35,535 nt of DNA from Eubacteriales bacterium (GCA_029974035.1 JARKQG010000119.1:1-35535), one strand, 5' to 3'. Positions 8,114-17,844 are shown, counted from the stretch's first letter. Numbers and translations: made by a program. The notes: generated by a model from the letters alone, not told the origin.

Positions 8114-9270
8114 GCCTTTTCCTCCTCCGCCGCCTGGGCCGCCGCGCCCGCGGGGGCTTGGGCCGCCTGGGCGCCGCCCAGCGTCAGCGTGATTTCCTCG
8201 GTCTTTTTCGCCTTGGCCGGGCGCTTTGGCAGCTGGTAGGGGTTTTCCGAAAGCCCGTCCTTGGCCATCATGCGCTCCAGCACCGTGATGTCGGAGGAGA
8301 TGTCCAGCGCATCGGCCTCGAACATCTGATCCAGCTGCTGCTCAAAGCCGAACACCAGCTGCGAGAGCATCTTTTCGATGGCCTCCCGGCTGGAGCGGAT
8401 GTTGTCGCCCGCCACGGTCTGTTTTTCCAGCTCCGCGTAGGCGCTGAGCAGCTTCAGCGTGGTGGGCAGGTAGTAGTTCATGAAGGTGCGGATCTGATCC
8501 AGCTTGGCCGGAGACTGGCGAACCTTGTCGAAGATCAGCCGGGTGACTTCCTCGATTCTGCGGATCTTCCGGGATACGTCCTCGTTGGCGATCAGCTCGT
8601 CCATGCGGCGGATCTCCCGGAGCTTGGCCATATAGGGGTCCTCCGGTGCCTGTGAATCGGGCGCGGGCGCCGGCTTGGGCGCCGGTTTGGGCTCCGCCTT
8701 GGGGGCGGGGGCCGCCTCCGGCTCGAAATGCAGGTGGATTTCCCGCGCCGGCGCGGGCTCCGCCGCGTGGCCGTCGATCACCAGTGCGCGGGTGCTCATG
8801 TCCAGGTACGCGCCCTCGGGGAAGCGGCCATCCTCAATCATCCGCTCCAGGTCGCGGCAGGCCTGTTCCTCCGTCACCGGGATGGCGGCGGCGATCTCCC
8901 GTACGCGCATCACCTTGCGCCGGCCCACCACGTTGAGATACTTTTCAAACCGGCGGCGGGTGCGGCCCAGATGGCTGGAATATGCCAGAAGCGCGAGACC
9001 GATGGCGAATAAGGCCGGGAAAACGGAGCGGACGCCCAGGAAAAGCATTAGCGCGCCGAGCATCAAAAGCACCGATCCGGCGGAGGAAGACGACTTTGCG
9101 CGGCGCTCCGAAGACTCCTCGCGCGTCAGACTGTGGAAGCGCTTGAGCAGCATGATGGCACCCACCGGCGGAAATACCACCAGCATGATGGCCACCGGAA
9201 TCCAGCTGTCGGCGCCATCGTCGCCCTTTCGCTGGCGCCGGTTCCTGTCTTGATCTTTGGCCATGCGCAT
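8110..9270 (-). CDS. XpaC-like (5-bromo-4-chloroindolyl phosphate hydrolysis family) membrane protein
   Basis: A 386-residue protein. Hydrophobic segments at about residues 22-44 and 66-96 anchor it in the membrane. A helix-turn-helix-like block (about 110-165) and an Ala-Pro-Lys-rich linker (about 170-210) follow, then a helical domain with RKIRRIEEVTRLIF and FMNYYLPTTLKLLSAYAELE typical of the XpaC/Halogen_Hydrol family, whose members are often encoded beside TelA. No telA is visible here. The biochemical role is unknown; the family name rests on an old plate phenotype. The start at 9270 has GGAGGGA eight bases upstream. The tail is Ala/Gln-rich. Confidence 0.75.
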   Translation of the reverse strand: MRMAKDQDRNRRQRKGDDGADSWIPVAIMLVVFPPVGAIMLLKRFHSLTREESSERRAKSSSSAGSVLLMLGALMLFLGVRSVFPALFAIGLALLAYSSHLGRTRRRFEKYLNVVGRRKVMRVREIAAAIPVTEEQACRDLERMIEDGRFPEGAYLDMSTRALVIDGHAAEPAPAREIHLHFEPEAAPAPKAEPKPAPKPAPAPDSQAPEDPYMAKLREIRRMDELIANEDVSRKIRRIEEVTRLIFDKVRQSPAKLDQIRTFMNYYLPTTLKLLSAYAELEKQTVAGDNIRSSREAIEKMLSQLVFGFEQQLDQMFEADALDISSDITVLERMMAKDGLSENPYQLPKRPAKAKKTEEITLTLGGAQAAQAPAGAAAQAAEEEKA

Positions 9271-9301
9271 CCACGGACTCCCTCCAGTATGATTCGGCCA
9301 C

Positions 9302-9330
9302 AGTATAACATAAACCCGGCCTTGAAGAAA
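9302..9330 (-). promoter_or_regulatory. Weak candidate promoter for the XpaC-like operon
   Basis: On the minus strand TATACT (9302-9307) is a good -10 box 17 bp from a poor -35 box, TTTCTT (9325-9330). It overlaps the glmS terminator, so the downstream operon would start within the end of the glmS unit. Confidence 0.3.
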
Positions 9331-9337
9331 GGCCGGG
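9309..9337 (-). terminator. Intrinsic terminator of glmS
   Basis: On the minus strand CCCGGCCT and AGGCCGGG (8 bp, perfect) enclose a short loop and are followed by TTTATG. It lies 65 bases after the glmS stop. Confidence 0.75.
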
Positions 9338-9401
9338 CGCGTAAATTCCGGCGCGGCCGCGCCGAAACGACGCTTTTTGCCGCCGAGCGCCGGGGCGGAG
9401 G

Positions 9402-11225
<1,824 letters not shown>

Positions 11226-11369
11226 ATAAAACGCTCCTTCATTTCCGCGCGCGGGGAGGGTACGCGCGGCGGCGCCCTGCGGCCGGTCGCCCAGGGCGTG
11301 CGGCGCACAAGGCCTCGCCGTCATTTTTCCCGGCGCGGCAGACTGCTATGATTTTGAAACAAACGTGAA

Positions 11370-11571
11370 ACGCGCGCTTTGTTGTGCGGTCGCCCGCAGT
11401 TTTTCCCGCGCGTCTTAAGGATGGGCGCATCCCACCCGAGCGGCATCCGCCGAATCTTTCGATGCGCGCCGGTTTCCCGGCGCAACCGCTCTCCTCGTCA
11501 ACTGTCCGGCGATGGGCCGGCCGCGGGCCGCGCGACGCGCAACCCGGGCGGGACCGGACAGTCCCGGCGCT
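11370..11571 (-). ncRNA. glmS ribozyme (GlcN6P-activated self-cleaving riboswitch)
   Basis: The leader of glmS holds the conserved ribozyme core in order on the minus strand: AGCGCCGGGACT with the cleavage site between A 11571 and G 11570, then GTTGACGAGGAG, ATCGA, TTCGGCGGATGCC and CTCGGGT. A P3-like hairpin (GGGTGGG with CCCATCC), a P4 stem (ACGCGCG with CGCGCGT) and the P4.1-like hairpin TGCGGGCGACCGCA follow. In the known family, glucosamine 6-phosphate is the cofactor for self-cleavage, which destabilises the mRNA. The 3' limit is set from the P4 pairing. Between it and the glmS ATG lie about 145 GC-rich bases in which I see no further gene. The promoter must lie within about 70 bases upstream or inside mnmG; only a weak candidate is visible. 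Confidence 0.95.
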
Positions 11572-11640
11572 TGCAGGTTCCCCCAAATTACCGCAAGGAC
11601 ATTCCCCCTTTCCAGACGCTCCCCTTCAGGGTATGCGCCT

Positions 11641-13443
11641 TTACGCCGTGCCGGTGCGCCGGAGGCGCTCCACCAGCACCATCAATACCGAGATGTCGCC
11701 CGGCGACACCCCGGGGATGCGCGACGCCTGACCCAGCGACCGGGGCCGGTGGGCCGCCAGCTTCTGCCGCGCCTCGATGCGCAGCGCCGGGATCGACAGG
11801 TAGTCGATGTCCTCCGGCATGAGCAGCGCCTCCGCCCGGTTGAACCGGTCGATCTGGGACTGCTGGCGCGCCAGGTACCCCTCGTACTTGACCAGGATCT
11901 CCGCCTGCTCCAGCGCGTCGTCGGGCAGGGCGGAGAGCGCCGTACCCGCGGCCAGCGGCTTCAGCCGCGCCTCCGGGCGGCGCAGCGCGTCCGCGAGGCG
12001 CATTTCGCCCACCAGCGCCAGCGCGCGCTCGGTGTTTTCGCGCTTTTTCAGCATCCGCCGATAGCGCTCGGGGCGCACCAGGCCGGCCCGGTAGCCCGCC
12101 TCCGTCAGGCGCAGGTCCGCGTTGTCCTGCCGGAGCTTCAGCCGATATTCAGCGCGGGAGGTCATTATCCGGTAGGGTTCGTCCACGCCCTTGACCGTCA
12201 GATCGTCCACCATCACGCCCAGGTAGGCGTCGGCCCGCGACAAAAGCAGGGGCGCTTCGCCCTTCATCCACAGCGCGGCGTTGATCCCGGCGTAAATCCC
12301 CTGGGCGGCGGCTTCTTCATAGCCCGAGGTGCCGTTGACCTGCCCGGCGAAGTACAGCCCTCCGATCTCCCGCGCGGCCAGGCTGCCGGTGAGGCGGGTG
12401 GGGTCGATGCAATCGTACTCGATGGCGTAGGCCAGCCGCAGCACCCGCGCGCGCTCCAGCCCGGGCACGCTGCGGTAGATTTCCCGCTGCACATCCTCCG
12501 GCATGGAGGTGGACATGCCCTGCACATACCATTCGACGGTGTCCGCGCCCTCGGGTTCCAGAAAGATGGGGTGGCGGTCCTTGTCGGAAAAGCGCACCAC
12601 CTTGTCCTCGATGGAGGGGCAGTAGCGGGCGCCGGTGGCGTGGATGACGCCGGAGTACATCGGCGCCCGGTGCAGGTTGCGCCGGATGATTTCATGGGTT
12701 TCGGGCGTGGTGTAGGTGAGGTAGCAGGGCATGCTGTTTTCCAGCCTGCGGTCGGTGAGAAAGGAAAAGGGCACCACCGGCTCGTCGCCCGGCTGCAGCT
12801 CCATCCTGGAAAAATCCACGGTCCGGCCATCCAGCCGCGCGGGGGTACCGGTCTTGAACCGGCGCAGCGAAAAGCCCAGGGCCGCAAGAGCGCCGCCCAG
12901 GTGCGGCGAATTTAAAAGTCCCTGGGGGCCGCCCTTCCAGGAGCATTCGCCGATGATGATGCGGCTGTCCAGGTACACGCCGCCGCATACGACGGCCGCC
13001 CGGCACCGGATGCGCGCGCCCGTGGTGGTGGTGACCGCCGTCACCCGGCCGTGCTCCGCCTCAATGCCGCAAATCTCCGCCTGCCGGAGGGCGAGGTTTT
13101 CCGCCTCGTCCAGCGCCCGGCGCATCCGCCGCTGATAGGCCCGCTTGTCCGCCTGGGCGCGCAGCGAATGCACCGCCGGTCCCTTGGCGGTGTTGAGCAT
13201 CCGGGACTGCAGCAGGGTGTCGTCGATGGCCAGGGCCATCTCGCCGCCCAGCGCGTCCACCTCCCGCACCAGGTGGCCCTTGGCGGTGCCGCCGATGGAG
13301 GGGCTGCAGGGCATCAGCGCCACGCTGTCCAGATTGAGCGTGACCAGCAGCGTCGAAAAGCCCATCCGGCTCAGCGCCAGCGCCGCCTCGCAGCCCGCGT
13401 GGCCCGCGCCGATGACCACGGCGTCAAATTGTTCGGGTGTCAT
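11641..13443 (-). CDS. mnmG: tRNA uridine-5-carboxymethylaminomethyl modification enzyme MnmG (GidA)
   Basis: A 600-residue FAD protein that, with MnmE, installs the cmnm5 group on wobble uridine 34 of certain tRNAs. Seen are the N-terminal FAD loop VVIGAGHAGCEAA, GGVYLDSRIIIGE, the hallmark RYCPSIEDKVVRF, QVNGTSGYEEAAAQG and MTSRAEYRLKLRQDNADLRL, ending in the helical C-terminal domain that contacts MnmE and tRNA (GVSPGDISVL). It is slightly shorter than the common 620-630 residues. I use ATG 13443, with GAGAGGA six bases upstream; an in-frame start at 13473 is less likely. Its usual neighbour mnmE is not in the window. It lies divergent from feoA. Confidence 0.96.
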   Translation of the reverse strand: MTPEQFDAVVIGAGHAGCEAALALSRMGFSTLLVTLNLDSVALMPCSPSIGGTAKGHLVREVDALGGEMALAIDDTLLQSRMLNTAKGPAVHSLRAQADKRAYQRRMRRALDEAENLALRQAEICGIEAEHGRVTAVTTTTGARIRCRAAVVCGGVYLDSRIIIGECSWKGGPQGLLNSPHLGGALAALGFSLRRFKTGTPARLDGRTVDFSRMELQPGDEPVVPFSFLTDRRLENSMPCYLTYTTPETHEIIRRNLHRAPMYSGVIHATGARYCPSIEDKVVRFSDKDRHPIFLEPEGADTVEWYVQGMSTSMPEDVQREIYRSVPGLERARVLRLAYAIEYDCIDPTRLTGSLAAREIGGLYFAGQVNGTSGYEEAAAQGIYAGINAALWMKGEAPLLLSRADAYLGVMVDDLTVKGVDEPYRIMTSRAEYRLKLRQDNADLRLTEAGYRAGLVRPERYRRMLKKRENTERALALVGEMRLADALRRPEARLKPLAAGTALSALPDDALEQAEILVKYEGYLARQQSQIDRFNRAEALLMPEDIDYLSIPALRIEARQKLAAHRPRSLGQASRIPGVSPGDISVLMVLVERLRRTGTA

Positions 13444-13475
13444 GTCCGGTCCTCTCGCGGTGAAAAGTTTCATCC

Positions 13476-13481
13476 ATTATA
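13476..13481 (-). promoter_or_regulatory. Candidate -10 box for mnmG
   Basis: A perfect TATAAT on the minus strand, 32 bases before the mnmG ATG. No recognisable -35 box lies 16-18 bp upstream (the bases there are CGCGCG), so the promoter may be weak or need an activator. Confidence 0.4.
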
Positions 13482-13536
13482 CCGCATGCCCGGCGCCTCG
13501 CGCGGGATTTTATCCAACTTTAACGCGTGGCAACGG

Positions 13537-13565
13537 TTGACAGGGGCGGCGCCCGGGGCTATAAT
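13537..13565 (+). promoter_or_regulatory. Perfect consensus promoter of the feo operon
   Basis: TTGACA (13537-13542) and TATAAT (13560-13565) with a 17-bp GC-rich spacer. The predicted start point near 13572 falls at the first of two downstream palindromes, which fits a strong promoter held off by a repressor. Confidence 0.88.
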
Positions 13566-13572
13566 CACCTTG

Positions 13573-13622
13573 GTTAGAAACAGCTAACTTTCGATACATT
13601 CTTTTGGTTAGAATACACTAAC
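13573..13622. promoter_or_regulatory. Two GTTAG-N6-CTAAC palindromes, probable iron-responsive operator
   Basis: GTTAG-AAACAG-CTAAC at 13573-13588 and GTTAG-AATACA-CTAAC at 13607-13622 lie 34 bp apart between the feo promoter and feoA. Each has a perfect 5-bp inverted half-site pair with an identical 6-nt spacing. The half-sites resemble those of DtxR/IdeR boxes (GGTTAG/CTAACC), but the spacer is longer than in the classical box. A repressor bound here would block initiation and elongation. The regulator itself is not in the window. Confidence 0.65.
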
Positions 13623-13638
13623 TGCGAGGGGCGTGCCT

Positions 13639-13881
13639 ATGCTGGAGCGGACGCTGGACCATCTGGACGACGGCGAGAGCGCGGAAGTGACCCAGGTGAT
13701 GGTGGAGGGCAAGATCAAGCGCAGACTGGTGGAGATGGGCATCACGCCGGGGACGCGCGTTACGGTGACCAAGCGCGCGCCGCTGGGCGACCCCATTGAA
13801 ATCGCGCTTCGGGGCTACAAGCTGACCATCCGCCAGTCGGACGCCCGGGGCATCCGGGTGACGGGGAGGGCGGGCGCATGA
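13639..13881 (+). CDS. feoA: Ferrous iron transport protein A
   Basis: An 80-residue FeoA, an SH3-like cytosolic domain. The segment KIKRRLVEMGITPGTRVTVT, then APLGDPIEIALRGYKLTIR, is the standard FeoA pattern. FeoA is thought to bind and tune the GTPase domain of FeoB. I choose ATG 13639, eight bases after GAGGGG; the GTG at 13633 is too close to the ribosome binding site. The stop overlaps the feoB start (ATGA), so the two are coupled. Confidence 0.95.
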   Translation: MLERTLDHLDDGESAEVTQVMVEGKIKRRLVEMGITPGTRVTVTKRAPLGDPIEIALRGYKLTIRQSDARGIRVTGRAGA

Positions 13882-16034
13882 AGTACGTCATCGCGCTGGC
13901 GGGCAACCCCAACAGCGGAAAGACCACGCTGTTCAACGCGCTGACCGGCTCCAACCAGTACGTGGGCAACTGGCCTGGGGTGACGGTGGAGCGCAAGGAA
14001 GCCCTCTTTCAGATGGGCGAGGACGAGGTGACGCTGACGGATCTCCCGGGCGTCTATTCGCTGTCTCCCTACTCCATCGAGGAGAACATCACCCGCCACT
14101 TCATCGCGCAGCACCGGCCGGACGTGGTGCTCAACATCGTGGACGCCACCAACCTGGAGCGCAACCTGTTTCTCACGCTGCAGCTGATGGAGCTGGAGCG
14201 GCCGCTGGTGATCGCCCTCAACCTGATGGACGAGATCGAGCGCCACGGCGGAAAGATCGACTGCGATCGACTGTCGCAGCTTCTGGGAGCGCCGGTGGTG
14301 CCCATCTCCGCCAAGAAGCGCACCGGGTTTGACGAATTGTTCACCGCGCTGCACCGGCAGGCCCACCACCCGGTGGCGCCCAGCGCCCTTCGGCGCTACG
14401 ACGCCGCCACGCGCATGGCGGTGGCCTCCATCGTGGCGGCGCTGGGCGGCGCGGAGGCCCACTCCGCCTTTGACGAGCCGGAACACTTCGCCCACCGGGA
14501 CGCGCGCCACCGGGACGATGACCACACCGATAGGGCGCCCCACGCCCACATCGGCGGCTATGAGGATGAGGGAGATCTGGACTACGCGCCGCCCACCGAA
14601 TGGGTGGCGCTGAAGCTGTTGGAGGGAGACGAGACCATCCTGTCCTCCGCCCACCTGACGGGCGACCAGCGGGAGAAGGTCCGCGCCGCCGTCGATGCCT
14701 ATCTTGCCCAGGGGCGGAAGGCGCACCCGGGCATCGACGGGCTGACGCTCGTGGCCGACGCCCGCTACGCCGCCATCGAGCAGATGCTGCGCGCCTCGGG
14801 CTTCAAGCCGGCGGGCGAAGCCGAGGACGATGTGTCCGACCGCATCGACCGGGTGCTGACCCACAAGGTGTTCGCCTTTCCGATTTTTCTGGCCATCATG
14901 GGGCTGATGTTCGCGGTCACCTTCGGGCCGGTGGGGCAGGCGCTGTCCGGCTGGATGGAGTACGTCATCAACGACCTAATGGGCGCCGGGGTGGAGCGCA
15001 TGCTTTCGGCCGCGGCCGCGCCGGACTGGGTGCGATCGCTGATCTTGCAGGGCGTGATCGCCGGCGTGGGCGGCGTGGTGGTCTTTCTGCCGCAGATTCT
15101 GATGATCTTCCTGTTCCTGTCGATCCTGGAGGACAGCGGCTACATGTCCCGGGCTGCCTTCATCACCGACCGGCTGCTCCGGCGCTTCGGCCTGTCGGGG
15201 CGCTCCTTCATCCCGATGCTGATGGGCTTTGGCTGCACCACCACGGCGGTCATTGGCGCCCGCGCCGTGGAAAACCAGCGGGACCGGCGCATGACGATCC
15301 TTCTGACGCCCTTCATGTCCTGCGGCGCCAAGCTGCCCGTGTACGGCCTTTTCGCGGCGGCCTTTTTCGCCAGGGGGCAGGCGCTGGTGGTGTTCAGCCT
15401 GTACCTTCTGGGCATGGCGGTGATGGTGCTGGTGGGGCTGATCCTGCGCAAGACCGCCTTCCGCGAGGGCGACACCCCCTTTCTGATGGAGCTGCCGCCC
15501 TATCGCTGGCCGTCGGCGAAGAACGTGGCCCGCCGGCTGTGGGAGCGCGCCAAGGACTTCCTGACCCGCGCCGGCACGGTGATCTTTGCGATGAGCGTGC
15601 TCATCTGGTTTTTGCAGAGCTTTTCGCCGGGTTTCCGGTTTGTTTCGGACAGTGAGCAGAGCATCTTCGGCGCGCTGGGGCGGTTCATCGCGCCGGTATT
15701 GGCGCCGCTGGGCTTTGGCGACTGGCGCAAGGGCGTGGCGCTGCTCTCGGGCCTGGTGGCCAAGGAGGCGGTGGTTTCCACGCTGCAGGTGCTCTACGCC
15801 GCGCCCGATACCGGGCATCTGGTGGGCATGCTGCAGCAGCAGTTTACGCCCCTTTCGGCCTATTCCTTCCTGGTGTTCACGCTTCTGTATCCGCCCTGTG
15901 TGGCCGCCATGGCGGCCATCCGCCGCGAGCTGGGCAGCGCAAAGTACACGCTGCTGTCCATCGGCATCCAGATGGGCACGGCCTACGTGGCGTCCCTCGC
16001 CGTCTACCAGATCGGGAGGTTGTTTTTTGCATGA
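13878..16034 (+). CDS. feoB: Ferrous iron transporter B with a His-rich insertion
   Basis: A 718-residue Fe(II) permease. The N-terminal G domain shows G1 GNPNSGKTT (9-17), G3 DLPG (55-58), G4 NLMD (115-118) and G5 SAK (144-146). A His/Asp-rich stretch at about 193-236 with seven His in residues 195-224 follows, ahead of the helical domain. The membrane part starts near residue 330 and carries two Gate-type regions with the conserved Cys motifs MGFGCTTTA (Cys453) and PFMSCGAKLPVYG (Cys482). FeoB imports ferrous iron across the inner membrane. The His-rich stretch is unlike the usual compact linker and could bind metal. It is coupled to feoA upstream and to the Cys-rich peptide downstream by ATGA overlaps. 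Confidence 0.97.
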   Translation: MKYVIALAGNPNSGKTTLFNALTGSNQYVGNWPGVTVERKEALFQMGEDEVTLTDLPGVYSLSPYSIEENITRHFIAQHRPDVVLNIVDATNLERNLFLTLQLMELERPLVIALNLMDEIERHGGKIDCDRLSQLLGAPVVPISAKKRTGFDELFTALHRQAHHPVAPSALRRYDAATRMAVASIVAALGGAEAHSAFDEPEHFAHRDARHRDDDHTDRAPHAHIGGYEDEGDLDYAPPTEWVALKLLEGDETILSSAHLTGDQREKVRAAVDAYLAQGRKAHPGIDGLTLVADARYAAIEQMLRASGFKPAGEAEDDVSDRIDRVLTHKVFAFPIFLAIMGLMFAVTFGPVGQALSGWMEYVINDLMGAGVERMLSAAAAPDWVRSLILQGVIAGVGGVVVFLPQILMIFLFLSILEDSGYMSRAAFITDRLLRRFGLSGRSFIPMLMGFGCTTTAVIGARAVENQRDRRMTILLTPFMSCGAKLPVYGLFAAAFFARGQALVVFSLYLLGMAVMVLVGLILRKTAFREGDTPFLMELPPYRWPSAKNVARRLWERAKDFLTRAGTVIFAMSVLIWFLQSFSPGFRFVSDSEQSIFGALGRFIAPVLAPLGFGDWRKGVALLSGLVAKEAVVSTLQVLYAAPDTGHLVGMLQQQFTPLSAYSFLVFTLLYPPCVAAMAAIRRELGSAKYTLLSIGIQMGTAYVASLAVYQIGRLFFA

Positions 16035-16201
16035 CGTGGATATCCTACCTGGTGGCCGCGGCCATTCTGATCCTCGCGGCGATGGTCATCATCCGGGGCG
16101 TGCGCGCGTTTTTCAAAACCGGCGGCCGGTCCGCCTGCGACCACTGCCCCTATTCCGGCTCCTGCGGCGGCAGCTGCCGGAAAAAACCGGGAAAACCGTG
16201 A
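16031..16201 (+). CDS. FeoB-associated Cys-rich membrane peptide
   Basis: A 56-residue protein that starts inside the feoB stop codon (ATGA overlap). It has one membrane helix (residues 5-26), then a short basic segment and a Cys-rich tail with Cys36, Cys39, Cys45 and Cys49 (CDHCPYSGSC, then GGSC) ending KKPGKP. This matches the FeoB_associated small protein family found behind feoB in many Firmicutes. A role in handing over or sensing iron has been suggested for such tails but is unproven. It is too short to stand out by length alone; position, helix and Cys pattern support it. Confidence 0.88.
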   Translation: MTWISYLVAAAILILAAMVIIRGVRAFFKTGGRSACDHCPYSGSCGGSCRKKPGKP

Positions 16202-16207
16202 TTTTTT

Positions 16208-16230
16208 GCCGCGCGCCGCGCGGCCGTTTT
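16208..16230 (+). terminator. Probable terminator of the feo operon
   Basis: GCCGCGCG and CGCGCGGC form a GC-only hairpin followed by CGTTTT, seven bases after the last feo stop. The T tract is short. Confidence 0.55.
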
Positions 16231-16232
16231 GC

Positions 16233-16261
16233 TTGACGGGCGCGGCCGCGGATGGTACGAT
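16233..16261 (+). promoter_or_regulatory. Promoter of the sdaAB-sdaAA operon
   Basis: TTGACG (16233-16238) and TACGAT (16256-16261), 17-bp spacer, 18 bases before the sdaAB ATG. Confidence 0.65.
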
Positions 16262-16279
16262 TTTCCGGGAGGGGAAAGC

Positions 16280-16936
16280 ATGCACGTGTTTGACATCATC
16301 GGGCCGGTGATGATCGGCCCGTCCAGTTCCCATACGGCGGGCGCGGCGCGCATCGGCCGGGTGGCGCGGCGGCTTTTGGGCGAGGCGCCCGTCTATGCCG
16401 ATGTGGGGCTTTATGGCTCCTTTGCCAGCACCTACCGGGGCCACGGCACCGACCGGGCCATCGCGGCGGGGCTTCAGGACATGGGCGTGGACGACGCGCG
16501 CATCCGCGACGCGCTCAGCCTGGCGGAGGCGGCGGGGCTGACCATCGCCTTTCATCCCGTCGAGCTGCGGGACGCGCACCCCAATACCGCCGTCATCACT
16601 GCCAGGGGGCGCACCCGGTCGGTCACGGTGGAGGCGGCGTCGGTGGGCGGCGGGTCGATTCGCGTGAAAAAGCTGGGCGACCTGCCGGTGGAGTTCTCCG
16701 GCGAGGCCAACACCATCGTGATCCGCCACCGGGACGAGCCGGGCGTGATCGCCCAGGTGTCGGGCCTTCTGGCGGGGCAGGGCGTCAACATCGCCACCAT
16801 GCAGGTATTCAGAAGCGGCGTGGGCGGCGACGCGGTGATGGTGTTGGAGGTGGACGAGCTGCCCGAGAAGAGCGCCATGGCCTGCCTCAAGGCCATCCGC
16901 GGCGTGCGGGACGCCACATTAATGGAGAAGCTGTGA
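16280..16936 (+). CDS. sdaAB: L-serine dehydratase, iron-sulfur-dependent, beta subunit
   Basis: A 218-residue subunit with GPVMIGPSSSHTAGAARIG near the N-terminus, the hallmark of the serine dehydratase beta domain, and a C-terminal ACT domain (about 150-218: VIAQVSGLLAGQGVNIATMQ). With the alpha subunit it deaminates L-serine to pyruvate and ammonia. ACT domains usually bind amino acids, and in this family may sense serine. The ATG at 16280 has GGGAGGGG five bases upstream; an in-frame extension to 16229 would run through the promoter. The alpha subunit gene follows after 12 bases. Confidence 0.96.
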   Translation: MHVFDIIGPVMIGPSSSHTAGAARIGRVARRLLGEAPVYADVGLYGSFASTYRGHGTDRAIAAGLQDMGVDDARIRDALSLAEAAGLTIAFHPVELRDAHPNTAVITARGRTRSVTVEAASVGGGSIRVKKLGDLPVEFSGEANTIVIRHRDEPGVIAQVSGLLAGQGVNIATMQVFRSGVGGDAVMVLEVDELPEKSAMACLKAIRGVRDATLMEKL

Positions 16937-16948
16937 CCGGAGGTGCCT

Positions 16949-17806
16949 ATGCTCAAGACCGATTCGATCGAGGAACTGGTGCGGATGGCGGGGGAGGGCT
17001 CCATCGCCCCGGTGGTGCTCGCCGACCAGGCGGAGCGGGACGGCGCGAACGAGGAGGCCCTCGCCGCGCGCATGCTTGAAACCCTTCGGGTGATGCGCGA
17101 GTCCGCCGAAGCGGGGCTTGCGCCGGACGTCCGGTCCATGTCCGGCATGACCGGCGGCCAGGCGGCGAAGCTGATTGGGCGGGTGCGCGGCGGCGCGGCC
17201 GCGGCGGGCGATCTGGTGGGCGAGGCCATGGCGGTGGCGCTGGGGGTGGCGGAGCTCAACGCCGCCATGGGCCGCATTGTGGCCGCGCCCACGGCGGGGG
17301 CCTGCGGCATTCTGCCGGGGGTGCTGCTTACCTACGGCAAGGCCCGGGGCGCGGCGGACGCCGACCTGGTCCGGGCGCTTTTTACGGCCGCGGGGGTCGG
17401 CGGCGTGATCGCGGCCCGGGCCTCGATCTCCGGCGCCCAGGCGGGCTGTCAGGCGGAGTGCGGCGCGGCCAGCGCCATGGCGGCCGCGGCGCTGGTGGAC
17501 CTCTCCGGCGGGCGCGCGGCCCAGGCGGCCAGCGCGGTGGCCTTTGCCCTCATGAACGTGATGGGGCTGGTGTGCGACCCGGTGGGCGGCCTGGTCGAAG
17601 TGCCCTGCGTGTACCGCAACGTCCTCGGCGTGGTCAACGCGGTGGCGGCGGCGGACATGGCGCTCGCCGGCATCGAAAGCCCGCTGCCCGCGGACGAGGT
17701 GATCGACGCCATGGGGCGGGTGGGCCGCCAGCTGCCCGCGTCGCTGCGGGAGACCGGCGAGGGCGGCTGCGCCGCCTGCCCGTCGGCACGGCGCCAGGCA
17801 CCCTAG
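16949..17806 (+). CDS. sdaAA: L-serine dehydratase, iron-sulfur-dependent, alpha subunit
   Basis: A 285-residue catalytic subunit. Cys167, Cys209 and Cys220 have spacings of 42 and 11 residues, the spacing of the three [4Fe-4S] ligands in characterised bacterial serine dehydratases (as I recall, Cys343/385/396 in the Legionella enzyme). They lie in SGAQAGCQAECG, VCDPVGGLVEVPC and VYRN. The conserved APTAGACGILPG is at 113-124 and the end reads SLRETGEGG. The cluster binds serine directly and is oxygen-sensitive, fitting an anaerobe. ATG 16949 is five bases after GGAGG; GTG 16943 overlaps the ribosome binding site. A short Cys/Arg/Pro tail (CAACPSARRQAP) replaces the common end. Confidence 0.96.
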   Translation: MLKTDSIEELVRMAGEGSIAPVVLADQAERDGANEEALAARMLETLRVMRESAEAGLAPDVRSMSGMTGGQAAKLIGRVRGGAAAAGDLVGEAMAVALGVAELNAAMGRIVAAPTAGACGILPGVLLTYGKARGAADADLVRALFTAAGVGGVIAARASISGAQAGCQAECGAASAMAAAALVDLSGGRAAQAASAVAFALMNVMGLVCDPVGGLVEVPCVYRNVLGVVNAVAAADMALAGIESPLPADEVIDAMGRVGRQLPASLRETGEGGCAACPSARRQAP

Positions 17807-17844
17807 TCGTCCGCGAAGCCTGATTTCCGCGCTATGGCTGGATC

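Noticed and set aside
11226..11324. N-terminal extension of glmS to 11324
   Set aside because: GlmS must begin Met-Cys for its N-terminal Cys nucleophile, and the ribosome binding site lies before ATG 11225.
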